DNA from: Ophiosphaerella korrae
Lineage: Eukaryota > Ascomycota > Dothideomycetes > Pleosporales > Phaeosphaeriaceae
Length of the DNA stretch: 64,000 nucleotides
Direction: 5' to 3'
Assembly: GCA_028456385.1 (NCBI GenBank)
Contig: JALNQF010000089.1
Span: 62,001-126,000, forward strand
Below, one piece after another: positions 12,251 to 23,642 of this stretch. The translations under genes and the position numbers were made by a program. The first letter of the stretch is position 1. Each line of letters opens with the position of its first letter. The notes below the pieces were generated by a model that was not told the origin of the DNA, made no database searches, and was given only the letters and a program-made list of their open reading frames with translations.

Positions 12251-15200
12251 GTGGACAGAACTAAGAAATCATACCCTACGTGGGATGGAGCTTTTCCTCT
12301 TAAATTATTGTTGTAGCTTTGAAAGCAATTAGCGGCAATCGGTTGTACTTGAAAGTGGAGATAATGTGGCTTGAAGCATTGATCATCAAACTTCCAAAAT
12401 ACTGTCTGTCCTGTGACATCAATCCTAGTCATATGCATCAACTTTTCCAGCCGTGCTGGGGTAGTTTCATGTCCGAGCCCTAGATGAGCTTCCCAAGTCG
12501 GCGATCATGCATGCTAAACGATCTGCAAGCAATGCTGTTGGCTTCGCTACGGTTTATCCACAAGCAGCTTGTGCCAGCCCCATGGGCCTATGAAGGCATA
12601 TTGCGTTTTCAACAATGCGTCAATGAACGGCTGAGGAACCCCCGTAGCTTGTTAGTGGCGGGCGATCAGCTTCATGCAGCTGTCTGGGCTTCAACAAGGC
12701 AAGAACTGCGTTTCGACCATTTGATCGATCGATTTATGTAACTAGCATGACATGTGCGTGATTGGTCTGTTAGTCAAGATGGTCACCCAAGCGTGGCACA
12801 TCGACAGTGACTTCCTCCATCTTCGCTTGAGCACTTATGTGACGTTTTGAGTATTTCCGCCAAAATATGGGACCCACTTGAGTTAATTATCGGCAATTGG
12901 TAACAGACATCAGCACTACAAGACAATAGTGCTAATAGGCAACTTCTTGGCAGAATCGAAACACGACTTGTATACAAGAACGCTGTCGAGACGCAAACCC
13001 TTGCAGCATGTCAGCTCGTTCACTTGGCCATGTGTACAATATGAAATTGTGTGGCGTTGAAGAAGTAGTACGATAATTGGGTATTGGAAGCATTCGTATT
13101 CCTGATTGGATGTTCATAGCTTGTGAAAATCCCATAATAGGTAACGTTGGGGGGGCACCTGCTGGTCGCCGACCAGCTCCAAAGAGGGCATAGACGATTC
13201 CAGGCAGAGAGCGATTGATCAATCGCAAAGGCCGACGCAAGCGCTGGGTTGATGCATCTTTAGCGTCTGGGTTTCCGAGATGAGAAGATACACTGCGGGA
13301 TCGCCAAGTTGATCACTGGCGGAATGATGAATTTTCCCGCGATAGTAATGGAGCTCATCCTAGTTCATTGGATCGTTTGACCAGGTAGCGGCACCGATTG
13401 CTGCCAGGATCGTCAGTGGCGTCAACTACACAGCTGAGAAAGGTTACACACGGCGGATGGCCTTTGTGTGGTTGACAGCAGCCGCAGCAGTCAGTGCGAC
13501 CACGCTCTCCGAGCGCACCGACCGGCTTCACCGTCCGAGCAAATAGGTAGATGCGCAGGTTCGCCTTTACGAGTAGGGAACATGGGCAGAGCCTCAAGTT
13601 TCTCAATGCGGCTGTTCATTTTTGGCTGCACTTTTATCAACCTGAGTTTCCCTATTGTTTGTGTTAGCAAAAGGAGGCAGGCTTACTGGAAACTCTGTCC
13701 TGTCCCCACATGTCATATGCTGAATTGGCTTCCTGCGGCTGCTGCCAAAGTTGCTTCCCCCACTTTGTTGCATGTTGCATGCAGCTCCGCATACAGAGCC
13801 GACAGCTAACTGACATTGGGCGACCCCACGCCGTCCGAAAACGTCGACGGAGAGGTTTCGTGTCGTGGCACGTTCCTAGTTGGGCGTCATAGGGTTCAAA
13901 GGCTCAAGGCTCCCCGGTTAGGGAATTTGAGGCCGTGGTGATCCGCAAAGATGGACCGATATCAAGGTTTGGCCTGAAGGATGCGTCAGGTTTAGCCGCT
14001 AGGTACGCACCTTTTCCCCAGTCTCCCAGTCTTCCGCGGAGCGAAGCGAGAGGCTAGGGACCGACCGACGGGAAGGCGGCAACATATCGCACACCCTTGG
14101 CTCTCGCCTTTGAGTACCGAATCCAATTTGCAAGCCTATTTGGACCGCGTGTTTGTTTTCGTCGCAGCCCCTGCGCTCTGCCGTCGTTGGCAAACATGGT
14201 GAAGATTGCTGCCCTGCCTCAGGCAGCCACCAGTCGCAAAAGTCGCAAATTCTCGTCCGACACGCGTCCGCTACCGTGCTTCCGGCTCGGCAGCATGCGT
14301 GTGATCGAGGACATAGGCCCGCCCATCCCGCCGTGGCTGGGACGCTAATTTCTGCGCCTCATGGCGTTCCGTTTGGGCATGTCGCGCCTGCAGCAGTCCT
14401 CAACGAGTCTTGCCTATTCTGCAACCAACAATCTGAAGTGAGAGCGGCGAAAATGAAACCACACACTGGCCGCCCTGCTGTGTGTTTGTTAATCTATGCT
14501 GCCTATCGGCTTTCTCCCCGTTCATCACCTCATAGCTTGTCAGGATTGTGTTGTGGTTGCAAACCTGAGCCTCGGGACCTCGTAATCTGCAATCTGCACG
14601 ATTAGGTAAGCGTCCTTGAAGCACTGCAGCTGGAGTAGTTATCAGATCAGCTACTCACACTCGGCCGGACTGATCCCACGAATTGATCGAAGTCCAGGGG
14701 GAGTCAAAGCACGCGGGCATCAACGAGTGTCGAACCAGGTTAGCTGTCGTATACTTCTAGCATGCAAAAACACCCCCTTTGCGGCTAGTACATCCTGTCG
14801 GTGGACCCGAGATTCCTTCAGACTTGATCCAACGCCCAGTGGAAGCCCCGCAATGAAATTCCAGGGCATATGCACGCTGCCATGCACGCTCTCCCGAACA
14901 CAACATTGGTCCATCCTAGATGGGTGTGCCGATTCTTGGCTGTTGATACCTCTGTCGTGTGAAGCGGTTCTCCGCAACAGAAAAACACCGATATTTTGCT
15001 ACGAGTCGTATTGCGTACCGCTAAGACGCGAGTATCAGTGTGTGTTTGCCTCGTATTTGATTTATTTGCACACGCACTTCGGATAGTCCGATATTGCTTT
15101 GTCAAAATTGGTGCCACAACAACCTCAAAGCCACAGCCTCTACAACAAACAAAGAAAGGGGCGAGGATGCAATTCAATAACAAATTTCGCCAGAAAACGT

Positions 15201-16969
15201 AATGTCTCAGAGCAATTTATCGCTCAATAAACATCAGCAAAGTTTCCGCTGAACATACTTCAGCAGACGAAATTCTACGCGAATGCACTGCTCACAACGG
15301 CCACCAAGGCAGCTCGCCTCTGGTCTCTCGCCTACTAACGTACCCACAGCGAACATGAGGAGGCGCCGGCACATGCCTTTAGCTTGATGCTGCTGTCAAC
15401 GAACACCTGCACCTTGTAAGGGGCTGATCCTTGTTGCTTCACGCGATGGAGGCTGAAGTTGTGGGAGCTGAACTGCGTCAACATCTGGCCAGTACCTGCG
15501 TCATGTCTGCCCGTTGCTTGCCATGTAGGGAAAACATTAGGCACATCGATCCAAGCATCTATGTCGAGCATATAGTTCCATCGGCGATGCCGCATGTCGC
15601 AGCCTCAGCGGAGCCGCTCTGCATCACTGATGCCCTTCGTCCCTATTGGGAAGAGTGCAGCCTTGCATTTATTGAAGTCACATAACATTTCAATACCGTT
15701 CCTCTCAGCTGAAAATAAGTAGTCACAGACAAACCTCTTTGCGTTGTAGTTACCCAAATAACATACCATCAACAGTTCAAAAGTGGATGGAATAGACTCA
15801 GTACAACGGTGCCGAAGGCTTTACAAGCCTAACGAAATTGCAGTAAATCTTGAGGGTAGTGGTCTATCATTTCAAAGCTATGATCCATGATCCAATCAGA
15901 CACAGCTCATTAATTGACAGCCTAATTCCAAATAATTTGTGGGTAGTGTGAAACCGCCCCTCCATGATCAGCGCACGAGGCCGGAACATAGTATTGATAG
16001 CTTCCATGAGACCTCGAGGCTGATTTCAGAGGGGAAATTGAAAATCAAGTTTCATATTTTGCCCTCTTCTGAATCTAATTAACAGAATATAATAGTAGTG
16101 CTGACTTTTCATCAGCACTAAGTAGGTCCAATGGCAGTAATTCGAAGATTAAAAAAAAACCCCTAACTTTTAGGCCTTAGCTTTCAGTTTTACACAGTAT
16201 ACATAGAACGTGTACGTAGCAGCGTTGCGAGTAGAATATATCCATGTCTAGTAACAGAGGCTACACGTTCATTGCAAGCAAGTGTCATGCATTCGACGCT
16301 ATTGGAGGTAGAGTTAGTGATGCCAATGTGTTACAGTCATCCCATGTGAAAATTTGACGTGTTGTTACTGTTCGAAGTGAAAAGGCTTTACATTCCTTGG
16401 GTTGCTGCGTCACGAGTAGCTGATCGCATACCATGTAAGAAGATTAGACCTATATAAGACCACGACCTAATTGAAGGGAGAACAGTTTATTGTCAATTTT
16501 CGTAATGCTGCTTGTCAGAAGACTAGCTTGAATAGCACATATGCATTATGTTCATGCAATTTGGGTGTCACGGATTGCTTGTCATAGAAAGATAACGCTA
16601 CAAGCGAGGCTGCCGTAATCAAAAGCAGTGCAAACCTTTGTAGTTATCTTGATAAGAAACTAGGCATAACAAATCGTGTTCAATTACTACTACTGTAGAA
16701 TAGCCGTAATAATAATGCGTCGTAGTACAAGTCGAGATTCAAGTATTTCAGGTAACTAATCCCAGGGCATGTTTAATGCTGTTAGTGCTAAGCCCAGTCC
16801 AGCCTAGGGCTTAGTTGTCTGATGCCTGTGAATACCACCTGGGTAGGCCTGCCATCTACACTTCATCTTTGTGGCTCGTCTCTGCGGAACAAAAATATAT
16901 ACTAGCCATGGAGTGCTTCCTTTCCTCTTAATCTCACGCGGAATATAGCTAGAGCCCGATCACCCCACA
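12251..16969. other. 4.7-kb gene-poor stretch
   Basis: No convincing gene. Open frames up to about 150 codons occur on both strands, lack initiation context and domain motifs, and overlap one another. The first few hundred bases (12251 upward) should hold the promoter of the NACHT gene. The only piece that reads like protein is at 15335-15595 on the minus strand. The stretch becomes AT-rich beyond about 15.8 kb. A TATA-like ATATATAC lies near 16896, about 75 bp before the HET-like pseudogene start. Confidence 0.5.
15335..15682 (-). pseudogene. Possible decayed exon, unknown family
   Basis: On the minus strand a frame reads CDFNKCKAALFPIGTKG, then an in-frame TGA, then an 86-codon open part containing APYKVQVFVDSSIKLKA and ending CSLWVR. 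Its amphipathic, Cys-containing composition resembles a real protein end more than random sequence, and the TGA could come from CGA by one C-to-T change. I do not recognise the family; it may equally be chance. Confidence 0.2.
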
Positions 16970-19806
16970 ATGAAGCTCTTGAAGATCAGCGATGGTGACA
17001 AGCTCAGCCTTACGGAAGATTTCATCAGTAACGACGAAATTCCTGCGTATGCCATACTCTCACACACCTGGCAGGATGATGAGGAAGCAACTTATAACGG
17101 CTTCGTGAACGATACTAGCAAGAGCAAGGCCAGTCTTGGCAAGATCCAATTTTGTGTGCGGCAAGCTAAACGCAACGCTTGCGTTTCTTCTGGGTAGACA
17201 CCTGTTGCATCGACAAATCAAGTAGCGCAGAGCTTTCTGAAGCAATGAACTCCATGTTCAGATTCTCATCGAAAAGAAACCAATCCTTATTGGGTGGACC
17301 AGAGGCTGGCCCATCAGAAGCTTGCACTTCAATGTATTGAACTGATGTCCAGCACAAAGGGCCTTCGACAAGACATTTACAATCTCATAAAGCTAGGAAT
17401 TCGGACATCTGAGATTGATGAAAGCATAATTGCTGAAAGCTTGCCGCAGGAGTTACAATATGCTTGTCGAAACTGGGCACATCATTGCGAACATGGTCAC
17501 CTCCATGTTAATGATGATGACGCCGTACATAATTTCCTTCGTTCACATCTCTTTTGCTGGATTGGAGATATGAGCCTTCTTGGGGAAGTACACGAATGTA
17601 TCAACCATATTGATAAGCTTCGTGCGATGTCAACGGTAAGATTTGCCACCCACTTCAGGTCGGTTCTGCCACTAACAAACACACGCCGTAGTTGGATACC
17701 AACGCTATTACGTCCCTTTTGCAAGATGCTTATCGATTTGCGCTACAATTTCGACCCATAATTGAACAAACTCCTCTTCAGCTGTATGTCTCCGCTGTGT
17801 CCTTCATCCCAACTCCTAGCGCTATGTATAATATCTTCAATGACCTAGCTCTGTGATAGGTCGAGATCCTTTCAGAAAGAGAGTGCAATTGGAATGCTTA
17901 TCCCAACGTCCTCAAAGGTCATTCGGAACTCGCCTTGGCAGTTACCTTCTCTCCCAATGGTCGATTCCTTGCTTCTGGAGGTACTGATCGATTGGGGCTT
18001 GTTTGGGGTACATCAACGGGAATTTTTTTTTAAGTACCCTTGCCAATCATATAGATGATGTCACCTGTATCGCCTTTCCCTTAGATGGAGCGCTTATTGT
18101 ATCGGGATCCAAGGGCAAAACAGTGCAGCTATGGGCAACAAGCACTTGGTCGCATAAGACCACACTCACAGGTCATACTAGTTGGGTGAATAGTGTAGCC
18201 TTTTCACCAAATGGTTGTTTCACTGCTTCTGGTTGCTGGGATGGGACTATGAAATTATGGGGTCTGTCAAAGGAGTTATGTAACCAAACACTTGAAGGCC
18301 ATTCTGGGCCGGTGAGCTCAGTTGTGTCACAAGACAGTAAAATAGCAGCATCTGGGTTTGCTGATGGTGTAGCCTTACTATGGGATGTAGGGATAGGAGA
18401 GATACCTCGGATTCTGAGTGAGGGTCTAAAAACGAGTAAGGGCCGAAAATTACTCTCTAGGGTCACTATAATGTTTTCGCTAGATGGCCAAGTTATAGTC
18501 CCTGCAGTCGCTACCACGGAATTAGACGACGACGGCCAGAGCAGGGCCCTTTATCCTGGGCTGATTGAATCTAAAAAGCATATTGTCCGACAATGGGGTC
18601 AGTTGGGGCAAGAGCGCCGCACAAAAACCAGAGAAACTACCTTGAGAAATGAACGTCTACAACTTTCATCAGATGGCAGGCATTTGGTAATCTCCAGCTT
18701 TGAGATACAAATATATTGCGCCAACACAGGAGTGTTGCAACTGTAATTCCGGGGTTCGACCAATGCTGAATATCATTTTACAAGTCTCTCTCCTGATGGA
18801 AAACTTATTGCCGCTAGTACGCCAGATGGCATTCACATATATGTCATTAGAACGGCTGCTCATAGCACCCTCGAATCCCCAAAGGGTGGGATATTTGAAA
18901 TTCTTGCGTCACCTCTTGGTGATTTTATTGCAGTTGAACACACTGGTTGCATATCGATATGGAACTTGTTGACGGGCGTCAAAATTACATCCGTAAAGTG
19001 TTTTTATTCACACAACCACCACCCTCGATTTTCGCCAGATGGTCGGGTGTTGGTATCTGAGGACTTTGAAAGGTTAAAAATCTTTGACACATTGAACTGG
19101 TCTTGTCACAGCCTCTACCATACCCAGTCACGTGAAACTAGAGCAATTTTTCGTCACAAACTTATTGCGTTTTCGCCGGACAGCCAACACATGGCCACAA
19201 CAGATTGTTCCAAAAATAACACCTATGGAGAAGTTATGGTCCGGAGAGTTGCTGATGGGATTTTCATCCGTAGGTCCAGGATCTTCGATAGCGAAATTAG
19301 TTCGCTCCCACCAAATAGTGAGCTAATCGTGTTTTGGTCGTACGAAAACGTCGTCCGACTTCTCAACATCACAACTGGATTGCATACTACGTTCGGAGGT
19401 CATAAAAGTCGGATACTAAAGACAAAATTCTCGAACAACACGCAACTTTTAGCAATATCGTCAGGAGATGGATTGATAATATTGTGGCAGGTTGAGACTT
19501 CAACATATCACTCAACTCTCACTTGTAACAAAAAACGTCAGCGCCATTGCTTTTTCTCCAGGAGCCACTCAGGAGATGGATACACCCAAGAACAGCAATC
19601 GTCGACGATCTTCGTGCAAGAAGAATGGATATGTGTGAACAGTACTCCTGTCTTTTGGATTCCACCCGAGCTTCGTACACACCTTAGTAGAGTCAGAGTT
19701 GCAAACGATGTTGTTTTGTTTGGGAACCCGAGAAGGTAAACTTATGATGGTTCGGATTAAACTCGATCATGTAGCAGGCCTTCTGAACTTGCAGCACTGG
19801 ATATAG
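16970..19806 (+). pseudogene. HET-(NACHT lost)-WD40 pseudogene of the HNWD class
   Basis: Relic of a heterokaryon-incompatibility type STAND gene. The start MKLLKISDGDKLSLTEDF and IPAYAILSHTW is the N-terminal block of HET domains. A frameshift near 17175-17185 moves the next HET block (FFWVDTCCIDKSSSAELSEA) to another frame. After MFRF the sequence jumps to the region that normally follows NACHT (GLRQDIYNLIKLG, LPQELQYACRNW), so the rest of HET and the whole NACHT are deleted. A normal intron survives at 17636-17691 (GTAAGA, CTAAC, GTAG). Then come TGA-TAG near 17857, GHSELALAVTFSPNG and other WD40 repeats, a frameshift in a T9 run near 18026, a TAA at 18744-18746 (CAA expected), further degenerate WD40 repeats, and a last frameshift near 19730 (LFGTREGKLMMVRI). 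No uninterrupted product is possible. Confidence 0.85.
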
Positions 19807-20174
19807 AAAGCAACTATACCAATATCACTCGTGCTAACGCTGAAGATGACGCTGAATATGATCTTGTTACTAATCCTACTTGACCCTATCTCTTAGATTC
19901 TCACATCTGTGTTGAGACGCAAGCAGACGGAGGAGGGCAAATCTTTGACGTCACTAGTGATTTGGTCTTGGGCATGATATGACACGAAAAAAAAATCAGG
20001 ACGAAACCTAGAACTATCCTAGACCTGCTGTATAAAGACATACCTTGGATGTATCCGCTACGAAGACTACCCAGCGCGTTCAGACCAAGTGTTGCAGACA
20101 GTGCCGCCACCTCATCATCAGAGGGCATCCAATCCTAAGACCATGGCGACTGAGCGAGTCACTCTACACAGCCA

Positions 20175-20540
20175 ATGAGCAGAAAACCGCCGTACATTAA
20201 GTGTACTGAATGGACCGAACAACGGGCCCTCCCAGCGTTGTATCAGTATCAGCTGCTGCACAACGATCTAGCTCAGGCTCCGTTAGGGGGAGGTAATAGC
20301 TAAGCGCAGACTGCCCAAGCCCGTGGCGCCGCTGAAGCAGCAGGATCGGGTTAGATATACGACGAAGATCGGAGGCGTTACGGTTACTAGAACAAGCAGG
20401 AGTGGGTTTGGCAGCAGTATACGTAAAAGACGACTGGCCAACTACAACGCGACTTTGTGAAGTATGGTTGAAAGTTGGGACAGATCATCATGAACCTCTT
20501 GAGCGATCATGCCTTGTATTACTCGTTTATTCTAGATTAG
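20175..20540 (+). pseudogene. RIP-like relic of a coding sequence
   Basis: From ATG at 20175 one frame reads like protein across 120 codons (MSRKPPYIKCTEWTEQ, QYQLLHNDLAQ, YDEDRRRYGY, KTTGQLQRDFVKYG) but is broken by TAA, TAG, TAG, TAA and TGA before a TAG at 20538-20540. Five of these six stops are TAA or TAG where CAA, CAG or TGG would fit, as RIP (CpA to TpA) produces. The polar, Gln/Arg-rich, non-enzymatic composition recalls a retroelement gag or a small fungal hypothetical protein; neither is proven. It lies between the HET-WD40 and kinase-like pseudogenes. Confidence 0.5.
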
Positions 20541-20602
20541 ACTCCCTGTAGAAGACAGCAAGCTGAGACATACAGAGAGCCAACTAATGCGAACATCGAC
20601 GC

Positions 20603-21481
20603 TCAGAACATAATATCTTTATGTACCATCTTCATGACTACCGCTTCGCTAAGCCAAGGCCTTGTTATCTCTTCAATGCGTTGGAGCCAGTCGCCGTCCC
20701 ATTGTACACCTTGCAGAGCAGTGAAGTATTCCTAATAAGCCGGGAACCAGCCAGCCTCCTCCCAATCTATTAGGCTAACCGTTAAGCCCTGCAATGTATC
20801 CCGATGCACTATTACATTCTTTCTTTGCAGATCTGAATGCGAGAAAACAGGCTTATGACTAACTAATACCCTTCTAAGATTTCTTTTATAGAAGTCTGCT
20901 CTAAAACTATGCACCTTTATTTGTGCCTAAGCATACTAGAGCCACTTTACCGGTGCCGCATTAAAGTAGTCTTCTAAGTCGAATAGACTACATATTTCTT
21001 TGTCAACCTCAAGGCTATAGAATAGATAATGATGGAACCGGCCTTGTTCAATACTTCCGTAGAACGGAGGATCTAGGATGCTTCGGATTGATGTAATAAT
21101 TCCGTTTAATTTAGTACAAATATCGGATTTCTCGAAGTCCTCAGGGGTAGGCCACAGTTGATCGAGTGATACGCCAGGCATACGCTGCATAATCAGGCAG
21201 ACATGACCAGTACTTGCTATACGATACATTGCGTAGAGTTTCGGCAAGCTATGGTAAGCTTCTAGGTGGTGCTCGAGAAATAGAAGTACTTGGCCTTCGA
21301 TCTCTTTGACACCCTGTCCGTATTTGATAATAAAGTGAGGCTCGACCGCAACCACCCTGTGATAGGATGTATCTTCCCGAAACACAGCTGTTGATTCAAA
21401 GGAATGAGATTCCCTAGGTAGAGAGGCAGGTAGGAGGTCGGGTGGTTTGAGATAAGGCAGTTGAGCAGGCGCCCAAGCCAT
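20603..21481 (-). pseudogene. Aminoglycoside-phosphotransferase-like kinase, inactivated by three TAG stops
   Basis: One continuous frame of 293 codons reads as a fungal APH/choline-kinase-like protein. It has HFIIKYG (ATP-site lysine), EIEGQVLLFLE, VCLIMQRMPGVSLDQLW, the catalytic-loop relative FSHSDLQRKNVIV and the metal-binding LIDWEEAGWFP. The likely start is MAWAPAQLPYL at 21481 and the natural end is TGA at 20605-20603. Within the frame are TAG at 20938-20936, 20929-20927 and 20734-20732. The last stands where this family has Trp (PAY-W-EY), and the first two fit Gln. All three are single CpA-to-TpA changes on one or other strand, with no frameshift. Substrates of intact relatives are mostly unknown. 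A stop-codon readthrough gene is formally possible but unlikely. Confidence 0.82.
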
Positions 21482-22751
21482 GATCGCTTCGAGCTGTAGG
21501 CTCCGTGTGTGCACAGTTGTGGCAAGATGTAGACGCAGGCACTGCACAAGACAGTTGGCTTGTTGGCGAATGGAATTTTTTTTCGTAGTTATCGCCACGA
21601 ACAACGCGTTGAAATAGATTGTATTGTGAACGCAGTAGAGCGCCTAGAGTGTCTAGTTCTACAAACAAAGCGCCACCAAGCCCGCACTACACCATGCACA
21701 GATTAGTCATAGCTGAGGGATACAATACCCAGCTACACAGCACTAGTGCTCCTCTAATTTCTAGGGTTGTAGTTATCTTAGCTAGCTCAGATGGCAAATC
21801 AGGTGACTATAGCGCAGCAGTCCGATGTGCCGACTCTGAGCTCGCCGAGATAAAGTTGTAGCTCCTTAGCTACCGCTTGTTTTTGAGTCTCACGCTTACA
21901 GGCGTCCCTTACTTTAGTGGGCGACTAAGAAGTAGCTCTACTATTATAATTATTAAGCAGTAGCTGGCCATGCTTACAGTACCTTTTCTCGTTCTATAGA
22001 GCACTATGGAGGCCTTTACTGAGGGCAAGAATGGGAGACCACGACTGGTTGTGCCAAGCTCGAACATTACTGAGTTTGCCGTTGCAGCTTCAGAAATAAA
22101 TGTCACCAAGTAATCTTCCGTCAACCAACTAGAGAAACCCGAGAAGAATGTCAAAGTCTATGTCTAGGCAGTTGCTTGCGACCACTCGGCGATCATGAGT
22201 CCTGCTCAATGCAACCGTAGCATGAACAGGTCAAAAACGGAACGTCAAACACTAAAGTGAGCATATCACTACATGTAGCGTAAGTATGTTCTGTCATGCT
22301 CTTGACAGAGGTGCAGCAAGGCAGATTCATGACATTCGGCCTCATTCTGACCGTGCCGCATTCTTACACCAAGGCTCGCTGCCTCAAGTATGCTCTTCAG
22401 GCAAACAAACACTTGAATCGACGTGTCTTAATACAACACATCTTGTCATCATTCTATAAAACTTCGATAATCGAAAGTGGATCTACCTCGTGGTTCTCAA
22501 CCGTTTCAACAGATGCATTAAAATCACAATGCTTTTCCATAGCGTTTTAGATTGGGTTCAAATATTCGTTACCCATTAATTGTTCTTTAGGCTTCAATAG
22601 CCTTTTTTTCAGACTTTTGCAGCTTTCCAGCGCGCTGTCTTTCGTACCTTAGTTCCATCGCACTATTTCCCGGAAAAGCAGCGCTGGCATATCAACATTC
22701 TATCTGACTAGCAATCTCCTTTGGACGACAGAACAATTTGTGCTCGCATTC
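21482..22751. other. Gene-free, AT-rich decayed stretch
   Basis: No gene recognised. Short open frames on both strands lack motifs. TA-rich words (TAGCTA, TTATAATTATTA) are common, as in other RIP-affected stretches of this window. Confidence 0.4.
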
Positions 22752-23451
22752 ATGGTTGCAACAAATCTCGACCGGCACTCTGAGCACTTCAAACACAGAT
22801 CAGTCACTGCAAGTGACTACATCAACATGGCGCAGACTGCTGTTGTTGCACTTCTCTGGTTGGCATTGCAAGATTCAAATTCAATCTTTCATCACATGCA
22901 CTGATTGTACCCTGATTCGGGTTGTCCTTGCATCTGCCTTCAGATCGCTAGATAGGCCTGGTGGTGTTGTCAACCGTTACCTATATCGCGTTTCTCATCC
23001 TCTCATTTAAACCGCTCATTGACGGTCTCAGCAAGCCGGACGATCCAAAGACCCACCCACTTCTTCTGGGCATCCTATATTTTTATTCACTCCTTTTTTT
23101 CTAGATCTGATCATCACAGTACTCAGCGTCGCGGCTTTGTACTCTCAAATAAAAGAAGTACGACTACAGCGAACAGGCCAAGCCTTGAGTCGCACCGGTC
23201 TTGCATTTCAGACTATAACTTTTGGAGCCTTGGCCATCTCACGGGCTATAGGACCTCAGCCGCCTTACGAAAATGACGAGGAACCTTTTTGGAAGGTGGT
23301 GTGGTATTGGCATGGCTTGGGTGGCTGGCCAGCTGTTGACACTGAAATATTTGTATTAGGTCAGTTAGTCCTACCGTGGGAAGTGTCACAAAGTGCCTCT
23401 ATAAACTCTGTTGCGCTTCAAGGAGATAGGCAACCTCTGTTAGGCGTCTGA
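22752..23451 (+). pseudogene. Broken multi-pass membrane protein gene, unknown family
   Basis: An ATG at 22752 opens MVATNLDRHSEHFKHRS and a hydrophobic TAVVALLWLALQ, ending at TGA near 22890. Further on another frame gives two membrane-like segments, GLVVLSTVTYIAFLILSF and HPLLLGILYFYSLLFF. An 8-T run near 23093-23100 then shifts to the frame LDLIITVLSVAALYSQIK, GLAFQTITFGALAIS and FWKVVWYWHGLGGWPAV, ending at TGA 23449-23451. An intron could join the first two parts (acceptor CGCTAG before ATAGGCCTGG), but the T-run frameshift remains. The pieces look like a three- or four-helix fungal integral membrane protein. I cannot name it. An unusual GTCTCA donor could replace the frameshift by an intron, which would remove a convincing loop and helix. 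Confidence 0.4.
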
Positions 23452-23642
23452 TGACGGATGTGGAGAGTCGTATTGTGACTAGTGTACTTATTAGAATGGG
23501 TGACTTTCAAGTGACAGTAATCAGAGTGCAACGGGAATTGCGAAAAGGAGATAATCATTGATTGTTTCGTAGCTACCCTGTCAGCAACGAATGAGTATCA
23601 TCTAATATAGATTCTGACCAAGCGACGACCTTAAGTTGATTC

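Noticed and set aside
12484..12741. 85-codon plus-strand frame upstream of the NACHT gene
   Set aside because: No homology-like motif, lies in a promoter region, and no splice partners.
16150..16180. AAACCCCTAAC near an A-run, resembling a telomere unit
   Set aside because: Only a single CCCTAA occurs; no tandem array, so not a telomere or interstitial repeat.
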